From Streptomyces sp. NRRL S-87 (GTDB taxonomy: Bacteria; Actinomycetota; Actinomycetes; Streptomycetales; Streptomycetaceae), in the NCBI RefSeq assembly GCF_000719335.1, contig NZ_JOGB01000024.1:71361-135360 (forward strand): a stretch of DNA of 64,000 nucleotides, read 5' to 3'. This document shows positions 1 to 7,628 of this stretch, one piece after another (the stretch's first letter is position 1; each line of letters begins with the position of its first letter). The notes under the pieces are model-generated. The model saw only the letters and a program-made list of their open reading frames with translations, searched no databases and had not been told where the DNA came from. The position numbers were made by a program, and so were the translations under genes.

Positions 1-1
1 G

Positions 2-439
2 GTCACCGAGGCCGCCGGCGCCTTCCGCGACACGGCCCTGCGCCACAAGTGGCTCACGTCCGTCCTCGGCCAGGCCGGCCTCGCCTACCTCGGCCCCAAC
101 CTCATGGCCTACGTGGAGCGCCTGTCCGCCCTGGTCACCGCCGTCGGTTTCCCCGAACCGAGCCGGGCCATCGACACGGTGTTGACGTACGTGATCGGGA
201 TGAGCACCTCCGAGGCCGCCTGGCTGACCTCCGTCGAGCGCTCCGGCGACACCGAGGCCGGCCTGATCGCACGGCTGCTGCCCGACGCCCAGAAGGCCGT
301 GGCCGGCCACGAACACCTGGAGGCCGGCTACGCCGCCGCCGCCGAGACCGCCGGCGACCCCGCCGCGATGCGCGACGCCAAGTTCGCCTACGGCCTGGAG
401 GTCATCCTCGACGGCCTGGCCCTGCGCCTGCCGGAGTAG
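2..439 (+). CDS. TetR/AcrR family regulator, C-terminal part (5' end outside window)
   Basis: An open frame enters from the left edge and ends at a stop at 437-439, giving about 145 residues. The helical stretch with Trp-Leu-Thr-Ser and a final segment ending GLEVILDGLALRLPE resembles the ligand-binding C-terminal domain of TetR/AcrR regulators, where an 'LDGL' segment near the end is common. The DNA-binding half lies outside the window, so target and ligand cannot be judged. It is followed by about 100 bp that carries a candidate operator for the next gene, so it is probably a separate transcription unit. Confidence 0.65.
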   Translation, partial: VTEAAGAFRDTALRHKWLTSVLGQAGLAYLGPNLMAYVERLSALVTAVGFPEPSRAIDTVLTYVIGMSTSEAAWLTSVERSGDTEAGLIARLLPDAQKAVAGHEHLEAGYAAAAETAGDPAAMRDAKFAYGLEVILDGLALRLPE

Positions 440-466
440 CACCACCCCGAGCCGCCCGAGCACCGT

Positions 467-487
467 GTCCGAAACCCGCCAGCGGAC
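467..487 (+). promoter_or_regulatory. Candidate operator of the alkylation-repair genes, copy 1
   Basis: GTCCGAAACCCGCCAG at 467-482 matches GTCCGAAAGCCGCCAG at 3216-3231 in 15 of 16 bases. Both copies lie 55-85 bp ahead of the first gene of an alkylation-repair unit. This copy is flanked by GTCCG and CGGAC (467-471 and 483-487), a short inverted repeat. The AraC-type domain of the neighbouring AdaA-AlkA protein is the obvious candidate binder, but that is inference. Confidence 0.5.
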
Positions 488-549
488 CTCCTTCGCCGGG
501 GGCAGGATGGGGTGGTGGGAACCGTAGTGTCGCGCCGTGGGTGGGCGCC

Positions 550-1317
550 GTGAGCGAGTGGGCGCTGTTCGACCTGGCCGAGGCCGATCCGACACCGGCC
601 GGCCCACCGGTCGGGGGGCCGGTGGGCTGGACCGCCGCGGACTGGGAGCGGCTGTACGGCGAACTCGACGAGCGGGGCGCCGCGGTGACGCCCCCGCTGC
701 TGACCCCTGCCGAGTGCGCGGAGCTGGCGGCCACCTTCGAGCGGCGCGACCTGTTCCGGTCGACGGTCGAGATGGACCGGCACGGCTACGGCCGCGGCAC
801 GTACCGGTACTACGCCGACCCCGACGCGCTGCCCCTCGTACGGCGGCTGCGCGAGGAGCTCTACCCCGGGCTGGCCCGGGCGGCCAACCGGTGGGCACGG
901 CTGCTCGGCGAGCCGGCGTACCCCGACCGGCTGGCGGCCCTGCACGCCCGGTGCGCCGAGCGCGGCCAGCTGCGGCCGACCCCGCTGATCCTGCGCTACG
1001 GCCCCGGCGGGTACGCCGCGCTGCACCAGGACGTGTACGGCGAACTGGTCTTCCCGCTCCAGGTGTCGGTGCTGCTCAGCGATCCGGAGGCGGACTTCAC
1101 CGGGGGCGAGAGCGTCTTCGTGGAGCAGCGGCCGCGCGCGCAGTCGCGGGCCGTGGTGGTCCGGCCGGGACTCGGGCAGGGCGTGGTGTTCCCGGTGCGG
1201 GAGCGTCCGGTGCACGGCCCGCAGGGCGTACGGCGGCACGCCGTACGCCACGGCAGCGGCGAGGTGGGGCACGGGGTGCGGTACGTCCTGGGGGTGATCT
1301 TCCATCATGCGCGCTGA
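550..1317 (+). CDS. 2OG-Fe(II) oxygenase, first of two paralogues in the alkylation-repair group
   Basis: About 255 residues. The double-stranded beta-helix core shows an HxD iron motif (ALHQDVYGELVFPLQ, near residues 159-172), a TGGE strand, and a distal His-Arg region near the C terminus (VRHGSG...GVRYVLGVIFHHAR) fitting the third iron ligand and the 2-oxoglutarate-binding Arg. It therefore looks catalytically complete. The substrate is unknown. The stop lies inside the first codons of the AdaA-AlkA gene (11-bp overlap), so the two are translationally coupled, and a role in reversing alkyl damage, in parallel with AlkB, is plausible. The start is uncertain: GTG at 541 is also in frame and neither has a strong ribosome-binding site. 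A paralogue lies at 3791. Confidence 0.8.
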   Translation: MSEWALFDLAEADPTPAGPPVGGPVGWTAADWERLYGELDERGAAVTPPLLTPAECAELAATFERRDLFRSTVEMDRHGYGRGTYRYYADPDALPLVRRLREELYPGLARAANRWARLLGEPAYPDRLAALHARCAERGQLRPTPLILRYGPGGYAALHQDVYGELVFPLQVSVLLSDPEADFTGGESVFVEQRPRAQSRAVVVRPGLGQGVVFPVRERPVHGPQGVRRHAVRHGSGEVGHGVRYVLGVIFHHAR

Positions 1318-3046
1318 GACGCTGCGACCGCCGGAGGCCGGACGGGACAGGACCTCCGGACGCCCGAAGGGGCAGCCGGGGCAGCCGGGGCCCGGCGGGC
1401 AGTCGGGGCCGCCGGGACTGACGGGGCTGACCGAGCTGACGGGGCTGACGGACGACGGCCGGTACGCGGCCGTACGCGGCCGCGACGCCCGCTTCGACGG
1501 CGAGTTCTTCTTCGCCGTCACCACCACGGGCATCTACTGCCGCCCCAGCTGCCCCGCCACCACCCCCAAGCGGGCCAACGTCCGCTTCTTCACCACCGCC
1601 GCCGGCGCCCAGGGTGCCGGCTTCCGCGCCTGCCGCCGGTGCCGCCCGGACGCCGTGCCGGGCTCGGCCGAGTGGAACCTGCGCGCCGACGTGGTGGGCC
1701 GCGCCATGCAGCTGATCGCCGACGGGATCGTGGACCGCGAGGGCGTGTCGGGCCTGGCCGCCCGGCTGGGCTACAGCACGCGCCAGGTGCAGCGGCAGCT
1801 CAACGCCGAACTCGGCGCGGGTCCCATCGCGCTGGCCCGCTCGCAGCGTTCGCACACCGCCCGGATCCTCCTCCAGACCACCGACCTGCAGGCCTCGGAG
1901 ATCGCCTTCGCCGCGGGGTTCACCAGCATCCGGCAGTTCAACGACACGATCCGCGGGATCTACGCCGCCACCCCGCGCGAGCTGCGCGCGGCCCGACCCG
2001 CACGGTCCACCCGGTTCGGACCGGTGGCCGCGCCCGACGGGTCGGGCGGCGTGGCCCGGCGGCTCGCGTACCGGGGGGCGTACGCGGCGGCGGAAGTCTT
2101 CGACTACCTGGAGCGGCGGGCGGTCCCCGGGATCGAGGAGGTCACCGGAGGGCGCGGGGCCCGCCTCTACCGCCGCACGCTGCGGCTCCCGTACGGCACC
2201 GGCATCGCCGAGGTGCGCGAGCCGGCCCCCGGGCCGGGGACGGGGCCGGACGCCGACGGGCCGGGCGCGGGACCGGCGCGGGGCGCGGTCGCGGGTCAGG
2301 GTTGGCTGGAGTGCCGGCTGCACCTGAGTGACCTGCGGGACCTGACGACCGCGAGCCAGCGGGTGCGGCGGCTGTTCGACCTCGACGCGGACCCGTACGC
2401 GGTGGAGGAACGGCTCGGCGCCGGGCCGGGCGGCACGGCCGCGGGACCGGCGGGACTGGCCGGACCGGCGGGAGCGGCAGGACTGGCGGGGGCGGCAGGA
2501 CTGGCGGGACTGGTGGCGCAGCGGCCGGGGCTGCGTTCGCCCGGCGCGGTGGACGGCGGCGAGTTGGCGGTACGGGCGGTCCTGGGCCAGCAGGTGTCGG
2601 TGGCCGCCGGCCGGCGGCTGGGGGCCGCGCTGGTCGCGGCCTACGGCGAACCGCTGGAGCGCGCCAGCGGCGGGCTGACGCACCTCTTCCCGCGTCCGGC
2701 GGAGCTCGCCGAGGCCGACCTGGCGCCGCTCGGGATGCCGGCCGCGCGGCGCGCGGCGGTGCGCGCCCTGGCCGGCGCCCTGGCCGGGGGCGCGGTGGTG
2801 CTGGACGCGGGCGCGGACCGCCAGGCGGCCGAGGAGGCCCTGCTGGAGCTGCCGGGCATCGGCCCGTGGACCGCCGGCTACATCCGGATGCGGGCCCTGT
2901 CGGACCCGGACGTGCTGCTGTCGAACGACGTCGCGGTGCGCGCGGGCATGCGCCGCTCCGGCTCCGCACCCGAGGAGGCGGAGCGCTGGCGGCCCTGGCG
3001 CTCGTACGCGATGCACCACTTCTGGGCCGCGGCAGCGGCACCCTGA
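1307..3046 (+). CDS. AdaA-AlkA fusion: methylphosphotriester sensor and 3-methyladenine DNA glycosylase
   Basis: A 579-residue protein with domains in the order Ada zinc-binding, AraC-type helix-turn-helix, AlkA N-terminal, HhH-GPD glycosylase. The zinc site has all four Cys (CRPSC near residues 78-82 and CRRC near 109-112), so methyl transfer from phosphotriesters to the first Cys and activation of the regulator are expected. The glycosylase part has the helix-hairpin-helix LPGIGPWTAGYI followed by a catalytic-type Asp in LLSNDVAVRAG. A low-complexity Gly/Ala linker (GPAGLAGPAGAAG and similar, about 2440-2515) separates the AlkA N domain from the glycosylase core. This one-protein sensor and base-excision enzyme is known in actinobacteria. 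It overlaps the upstream oxygenase gene and probably autoregulates the local genes. Confidence 0.93.
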   Translation: MRAETLRPPEAGRDRTSGRPKGQPGQPGPGGQSGPPGLTGLTELTGLTDDGRYAAVRGRDARFDGEFFFAVTTTGIYCRPSCPATTPKRANVRFFTTAAGAQGAGFRACRRCRPDAVPGSAEWNLRADVVGRAMQLIADGIVDREGVSGLAARLGYSTRQVQRQLNAELGAGPIALARSQRSHTARILLQTTDLQASEIAFAAGFTSIRQFNDTIRGIYAATPRELRAARPARSTRFGPVAAPDGSGGVARRLAYRGAYAAAEVFDYLERRAVPGIEEVTGGRGARLYRRTLRLPYGTGIAEVREPAPGPGTGPDADGPGAGPARGAVAGQGWLECRLHLSDLRDLTTASQRVRRLFDLDADPYAVEERLGAGPGGTAAGPAGLAGPAGAAGLAGAAGLAGLVAQRPGLRSPGAVDGGELAVRAVLGQQVSVAAGRRLGAALVAAYGEPLERASGGLTHLFPRPAELAEADLAPLGMPAARRAAVRALAGALAGGAVVLDAGADRQAAEEALLELPGIGPWTAGYIRMRALSDPDVLLSNDVAVRAGMRRSGSAPEEAERWRPWRSYAMHHFWAAAAAP

Positions 3047-3215
3047 GCTGCCCGCGCCCCGGGGGAGGGACCGCCGGGCGTCGCAGCGGGGCCGGCGGCC
3101 GAGTCGGCCCGGCAGCCGGGTCGGCCGCGGCGGGCGGCCGGGTCGCGGCGGGGGCGGCCGGGTCGCGGGCGGGGCGGCGGTGGCGCGCCGGCGCGGGCGG
3201 TCGCGGGAATGCGAC

Positions 3216-3231
3216 GTCCGAAAGCCGCCAG
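3216..3231 (+). promoter_or_regulatory. Candidate operator of the alkylation-repair genes, copy 2
   Basis: GTCCGAAAGCCGCCAG, 15 of 16 identical to 467-482, lies 54 bp before the ogt start. A CCAGACT/AGTCTGG inverted repeat spans about 3228-3258 immediately after it. The 240-bp gap after AdaA-AlkA plus this element suggests that ogt and the next two genes form a second, co-regulated transcript. Confidence 0.5.
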
Positions 3232-3284
3232 ACTTCCGGTGCCGCGCGCGCGAGTCTGGAGGCAGAACGAAAGGAACCGAGACG

Positions 3285-3794
3285 ATGACCACGCGATACA
3301 CCACGCTGGAAAGCCCGCTGGGCACGCTGCTGCTGGTCGGGGAGAAGTCCGCGGGCGCGCCGGGGGGTGTCGCCCTGGTGTCGCTGTCCATGGAGGGGCA
3401 GAAGGGCGCGGCCGCGGTCCGCCCGGGCTGGGTGCGCGACGACGCCGCGTTCGCGTACGCCGCCGGCCAGCTGGACGCCTACTTCGGCGGCGGCCTGACC
3501 GAGTTCGAGCTGGAGTTCGTGCCCTCGGGCTCGCAGTTCCAGCGCGACGTGTGGGGGGCCCTGGAAGCCATCCCGTACGGGACGACGCTGACGTACGGGC
3601 AGATCGCCGACCGCATCGGCGCCCCGCGCAGCGCCTCGCGCTCGGTCGGCACCGCGATCGGCGCGAACCCGCTGCTGGTCGTGCGCCCCTGCCACCGCGT
3701 CATCGGTGCCAACGGCTCGCTGACCGGCTACGCCGGCGGCCTGGAGCGCAAGCAGACGCTGCTGGCCATCGAGGGCTCGGTGCTGGCGGGATGA
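3285..3794 (+). CDS. ogt: Methylated-DNA--protein-cysteine methyltransferase
   Basis: A 169-residue suicide DNA methyltransferase that takes O6-methyl groups from guanine onto its active-site Cys. The signature VVRPCHRVIGANGSLTGYAGG includes the acceptor Cys and its supporting His-Arg. The upstream helix-turn-helix recognition region reads FQRDVWGALEAIPYGTTLTYGQIA. Length matches stand-alone Ogt proteins. ATG at 3285 is preceded by an AAAGGA ribosome-binding site; a longer in-frame extension to 3180 lacks family similarity. The stop overlaps the next start (ATGA). A second Ogt lies at 46905 on the other side of the cluster. Confidence 0.95.
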   Translation: MTTRYTTLESPLGTLLLVGEKSAGAPGGVALVSLSMEGQKGAAAVRPGWVRDDAAFAYAAGQLDAYFGGGLTEFELEFVPSGSQFQRDVWGALEAIPYGTTLTYGQIADRIGAPRSASRSVGTAIGANPLLVVRPCHRVIGANGSLTGYAGGLERKQTLLAIEGSVLAG

Positions 3795-4579
3795 CGTACG
3801 CACCGGCTGCCGCGTCCTCACCCTCGCACTCGCACCCGGCCTCACCCGCACCCGCCGGGGCGGTCCGGGAGCAGCTCGCCGACCGGGTCGGGGCCTGCGA
3901 CTGGGCGGCCCTGGCCGCCCAACTCGACGCGCACGGGTGCGCGTCGACCGACGGTCCGCTGCTCACCCCCGCCGAGTGCCGTGACGTCGCGGCCCTGTAC
4001 GAGCGGCCGGAGCTGTTCCGGACCACCGTCGACATGGCCCGCCACCGCTTCGGCTCCGGCCAGTACCGGTACTTCACCCACGACCTGCCCGAGCCGGTGG
4101 CCGCGCTGCGGGCGGCCCTGTACCCGCGGCTGCTGCCGGTCGCGCGCGACTGGGCGGCCCGGCTGGGCCGGCCCTCGCCCTGGCCGGACGACCTGGACGA
4201 GTGGCTCGCGGCCTGCCACGCCGGCGGCCAGGACCGCTCGGCCCAGATCCTGCTCTCGTACGGGGAGGGCGACTGGAACGCCCTGCACCGGGACCTGTTC
4301 GGGGACCTGGTCTTCCCGCTCCAGGTCGTGATCGGCCTGGACGCGTACGGGACCGACTACACGGGCGGCGAGTTCCTGCTGGTCGAGCAGCGGCCGCGGG
4401 CCCAGTCGCGGGGCACGTCGAGCGTCCTGCGGCAGGGGCACGGGCTGGTCTTCACGACCCGGGACCGGCCGGTGGCCACCGCGCGCGGCTGGTCGGCGGG
4501 CGCGGTCCGGCACGGGGTGAGCACGGTGCGCTCCGGCCGGCGGCGGGCCCTCGGCCTGGTCTTCCACGACGCGTCATGA
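3791..4579 (+). CDS. 2OG-Fe(II) oxygenase, second paralogue in the alkylation-repair group
   Basis: A 262-residue paralogue of the protein at 550: both share LLTPAEC, an R-T/S-T-V-D/E-M motif, the HxD motif (here ALHRDLFGDLVFPLQ), a TGGE strand, VEQRPRAQSR and a C-terminal RHG...GLVFHD segment carrying the distal His and Arg. It has a Ser/Pro/His-rich N-terminal extension. It is coupled by ATGA overlaps to ogt before and to the Ada-domain gene after. Two such oxygenases in one repair group suggest two substrate ranges. The substrate cannot be read from the sequence. Confidence 0.82.
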   Translation: MTYAPAAASSPSHSHPASPAPAGAVREQLADRVGACDWAALAAQLDAHGCASTDGPLLTPAECRDVAALYERPELFRTTVDMARHRFGSGQYRYFTHDLPEPVAALRAALYPRLLPVARDWAARLGRPSPWPDDLDEWLAACHAGGQDRSAQILLSYGEGDWNALHRDLFGDLVFPLQVVIGLDAYGTDYTGGEFLLVEQRPRAQSRGTSSVLRQGHGLVFTTRDRPVATARGWSAGAVRHGVSTVRSGRRRALGLVFHDAS

Positions 4580-5493
4580 GCGGCGGCGGGTACGTGCTGC
4601 TGGGCCCCGACGGGCGGCCGTACCGCAGTGCGGTGCCAGGGGTGTTGGGCGGGCACCGGCGCGGTCGGCTGTACGGGCGGCTGGACTGCCCGAGCGCGCT
4701 GCGCGCGCTGGCGCGCGGGGGGTACGTGCGCGAGCGGGTCTTCTTCGCGGACGAGGCGAGCGCGGTGGCGGCCGGCTACCGGCCGTGCGCCGTGTGCCTG
4801 CCGGAACGCTACCGGGCCTGGAAGGCGGCCTCCGGGTCGGGGCACCCGGTGGTTCCGCGAGCGGGGTCGGGACGGGCGGCCGGGCGGCCGACCGCCCCGC
4901 GGGCGGGGCACGGATCCGGACCGCCGCCGAGCCCGTGGGAGACGCTGCGGGCCTCACCAGGTCCCGGGCCGCGGGTGAGCCCGCTCCTCCCCGCCGGCGA
5001 GTCCGCGGCGCACGGTGAGCTTCCCGCGCCGACCCCGCACACGGAGGCCGAACTGGCCGCCCTGCTGGGCCTGCTGACGGTCCCCCGCTCCCGGATCAGC
5101 ACCGTCGTGGTGGGCCACGGCCGCGACCCGGCCTCGGCGGCGGCCGCGCGGGCGTTCGCCACGGCCTGGGAGGCCCGCGGCGGCCGGATCCTGGCCACGG
5201 TCACGTGGCCGGAGTCGGCGGCGTCCTGGCTGCGCGCCGCCCGCCGCCTGACGGCGGAGGTCCCGGACGCGTGGGTGGTGGCGGCCGCCGGGGTCGGCTT
5301 CGCCCAGCTGGCCCGCCGGTTGCGGCACAGCACGGACTGGGACCCGGCCCGTACGTACGCCTTCGGCTCGCTCGGCGACTCCCGCGTCCCGGCCCTCGCA
5401 GGTCCCGGCGTCCTGCACGGCCTGCGCGGCGCCGCCGCGGACGGCACCACCTGGCAGGTCCGGGGCACCTGGGTGTCCTCCCCTGGCGGTTGA
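4576..5493 (+). CDS. Ada-type metal-binding domain fused to an unidentified domain
   Basis: A 305-residue protein. The first 85 residues resemble the Ada zinc domain (RLDCPSALRAL, then VFFADEASAVAAGYRPCAVCLPE), with three visible Cys rather than four, and no AraC domain. A Pro/Gly/Arg-rich linker leads to about 150 residues (VVVGHGRDPASAAAARAFA..., AWVVAAAGVGFAQLARR...) with the alternating strand-helix pattern of a Rossmann-like, perhaps ligand-binding, fold that I do not recognise. ATG overlaps the upstream stop (ATGA), so it belongs to the ogt transcript. It could bind DNA or metal without methyl transfer. Confidence 0.7.
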   Translation: MSGGGYVLLGPDGRPYRSAVPGVLGGHRRGRLYGRLDCPSALRALARGGYVRERVFFADEASAVAAGYRPCAVCLPERYRAWKAASGSGHPVVPRAGSGRAAGRPTAPRAGHGSGPPPSPWETLRASPGPGPRVSPLLPAGESAAHGELPAPTPHTEAELAALLGLLTVPRSRISTVVVGHGRDPASAAAARAFATAWEARGGRILATVTWPESAASWLRAARRLTAEVPDAWVVAAAGVGFAQLARRLRHSTDWDPARTYAFGSLGDSRVPALAGPGVLHGLRGAAADGTTWQVRGTWVSSPGG

Positions 5494-5608
5494 GCACCGG
5501 GGGCCGGCCGCGCCCCGACTCCCCCGACCGCACCCCGGGCCAAGCGGTTCGGGGTCGGTGTGGGGGTGGTTGCGGGACCCTCGGGACCCCACGAGGCGGG
5601 CCGGTGCC

Positions 5609-6490
5609 CTACTCGGCCCAGGGGATCACGCGGGTGCCCTCGGTGCCGGGGACGGACGCCACCCCGTCGGCGCGCATGGCGACGTGGGCCTCGGTGTCCT
5701 GCGGGGCGTGGACCCGGCGGACGATGCCGGGCGGCAGGACGAGCGTCTGGCCGGCCGAGACCTTCTCGGTGACACCGCCGCTGGTCACCTCGAGCGTGCC
5801 GGAGGCGACCGTCCAGATCTGTTCGCGGCTGACGCAGTGCTCGGGACCGGTCTGGCCGGCCGTCATGGAGACGTTCCAGGTGCTGAGTTCCGCGCTGCCC
5901 CGGCTGGGGGCCGCCAGGCCGGTCATCCGGGCGTTGGGGGACTCGATGGTGTGCTCGGGTGCGGGACTGATCACGTGCAGGGCGGCGGCCTCCTCAGCAC
6001 TCTGGACGTTCACAGCGCTTTCAGCGCTCTCGGCGCTCTCGGCGCTCTCGGCCTTCTCTGCGTCCGTGGCGCCCCCGACGGCCTCGGCTGCTGCCGCGGA
6101 CGCCGCAGCCGGCCGCACCCACTCCACGAGCTGGACGACGACGCCGTTGGGGTCGGTCAGCTGGAACAGCCGCTCGCCCCACGGCTCTTCGCGCAGCGGC
6201 ATGGTGACCGGCGCACCGGCCTCGCGCAGCCGGCGTTCCTCGGCTTCGAGGTCGCCGTCGACGGTGAGGGCGAGGATCAGTCCGCCCGCCCGCCGGTCGC
6301 GCTGCTCGGGCGGCAGGACCTCGGTGCCGCGGCGGAGCAGCACCACGTCCGCCGCCGCGTCACCGCGGGTCAGGGACACGAAGCCGTCGGCGCCGGCGGC
6401 GACCCGGTAGCCGAGGTGGGTGGTGAAGAAGTCGCGGGAGGCGTCCACGTCGTCGACGGTCAGCGAGAGGGTGGCGGTGGTGACGTTCAC
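5609..6490 (-). CDS. VOC-cupin fusion protein
   Basis: A 293-residue two-domain protein. The first 125 residues form a glyoxalase/bleomycin-resistance (VOC) fold (TLSLTVDDVDASRDFFTTHLGY, ending FQLTDPNGVVVQLVEW). After a linker containing four AES repeats, a cupin domain (AGQTGPEHCVSREQIWTVASGTLEV..., LPPGIVRRVHAP) follows. VOC and cupin folds each can bind a metal; the cupin keeps one His in the second motif. It is divergent from the TetR gene at 6920 across a 430-bp control region and is a likely target of that regulator. The substrate is unknown. Confidence 0.8.
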   Translation of the reverse strand: MNVTTATLSLTVDDVDASRDFFTTHLGYRVAAGADGFVSLTRGDAAADVVLLRRGTEVLPPEQRDRRAGGLILALTVDGDLEAEERRLREAGAPVTMPLREEPWGERLFQLTDPNGVVVQLVEWVRPAAASAAAAEAVGGATDAEKAESAESAESAESAVNVQSAEEAAALHVISPAPEHTIESPNARMTGLAAPSRGSAELSTWNVSMTAGQTGPEHCVSREQIWTVASGTLEVTSGGVTEKVSAGQTLVLPPGIVRRVHAPQDTEAHVAMRADGVASVPGTEGTRVIPWAE

Positions 6491-6919
6491 GGCGGCTCCT
6501 TGCGGGGCTGGGGCTGGGACTTGCGCTGACGGGTGCGGCGCGGCAGCGGCGCGTACGGGCTCGGTCAGTACGTCCGCCGAGGTGCTCGGTGGACGGCGCG
6601 GAAGCCCTTGCCGCGACCGGAGGAGGGCAGGTCCCGGGCCGGGTACCTGCGGGCGGCCGCCGGGCCCGAGCCCTGGGCTGCGAGCTTCGCGGCGGCGAGC
6701 TTCGCCGTGGCGAGCTCCGTGGTGCCGAGCGTGGTGCTGGAGCTGAGCGTGTGGCGCAAGGGCGACACGTCCTTCCTGTTGTGCCCGGCGATCCGGGTCT
6801 CCGGTCGACGACCGTTGACCACGAACCTTCGCCCGAGCCTATTCTTACGACGGAAGTAACTTTGCATCGAGAGCATCAGCACGTCAAGGATATTTTTACG
6901 ACCGGGGTAAGATTTCTCC
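6491..6919. other. Divergent control region between the VOC-cupin and TetR genes
   Basis: 430 bp without a convincing gene; open frames here have poor starts and no family similarity. The left two thirds are GC-rich with short repeats of GCGAGCTTCG type. The right end, from about 6810, is AT-richer and holds the promoter and the two operator-like repeats listed separately. Confidence 0.6.
6815..6910 (+). promoter_or_regulatory. Promoter and two operator-like repeats ahead of the TetR gene
   Basis: TTGACC (6815-6820) and TATTCT (6840-6845), 19 bp apart, form a possible sigma-70-type promoter. TTACGACGGAAGTAA (6845-6859) and TTACGACCGGGGTAA (6896-6910) match in 12 of 15 bases and each has TTAC/GTAA arms. 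Their starts are 51 bp apart, near five helical turns; one overlaps the -10 element and the other ends 10 bp before the start codon. This is the arrangement expected for TetR autorepression. Confidence 0.6.
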
Positions 6920-7594
6920 ATGACGACGAACCCATCGGGCACGCCGACCGCCCCCGCCGAGCCGCCGGGACTGCGCGAGGCGAAGAAGGCGGAGACGCGA
7001 CAGCTGATCTCCGACTGCGCCACCCGCCTCTTCATCGAGCAGGGCTTCGAGCAGACGACCATCGCCGAGATCGCGACCGCGGCCCGAGTGGCCAAGAAGA
7101 CGGTCACGAACTACTTCCCGCGCAAGGAGGACCTCGCCCTCGACCACCACGAGGCGTTCACCGAAAGCCTGGCGCGCGCCGTGGCGCGGCGCGCGCCCGG
7201 CGAGGGCCCACTGGTGGCGCTGCGCCGGTTCTTCCGCACGGCGCTGCGCGAGCACAGCCCCGTGGCCGGGTTCACGGGCCGGGAGTTCGCGCAGATGGTC
7301 GCCGACAGCCCCACGCTCAGCGCACGCCTGCGCGAACTGCACGACCTGCGTGAGGCGGCGCTCGCCACGGCCCTGGCCGGGGCCACCCTGGACTCCGCGC
7401 CGGCCATCGCGCCCCGGGCGGCGGCCGCGCTGGTCTCCGCGGCCGAGCGGTTGATGTTCCGGCGGCTTCAGGAGCTCACCCTGTCCGGACTCGACAACGA
7501 CGAGATCGAGGCCGCGATGACTCCGGAGGCGGACCACGTCTACGGCCTGCTCGTCGCGGCCCTCGGCGACTACCCGGCCACGGATCCCGAGTAG
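6920..7594 (+). CDS. TetR family regulator
   Basis: A 224-residue regulator. The N-terminal helix-turn-helix is clear (TRQLISDCATRLFIEQGFEQTTIAEIATAARVAKKTVTNYFPRKEDL, residues about 27-73), with a longer helical C-terminal ligand domain. The pair of TTAC...GTAA repeats in front of it suggests autoregulation and control of the divergent VOC-cupin gene. The ligand is unknown. It converges on the NmrA-like gene with 34 bp between them. Confidence 0.88.
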   Translation: MTTNPSGTPTAPAEPPGLREAKKAETRQLISDCATRLFIEQGFEQTTIAEIATAARVAKKTVTNYFPRKEDLALDHHEAFTESLARAVARRAPGEGPLVALRRFFRTALREHSPVAGFTGREFAQMVADSPTLSARLRELHDLREAALATALAGATLDSAPAIAPRAAAALVSAAERLMFRRLQELTLSGLDNDEIEAAMTPEADHVYGLLVAALGDYPATDPE

Positions 7595-7628
7595 CGTGGC
7601 GGCGCTCCGGTCGGGGTCCGGGAACGCC

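Noticed and set aside
6533..6859. Possible 108-codon plus-strand gene ahead of the TetR gene
   Set aside because: No ribosome-binding site or recognisable domain, and it runs over the promoter and operator region.
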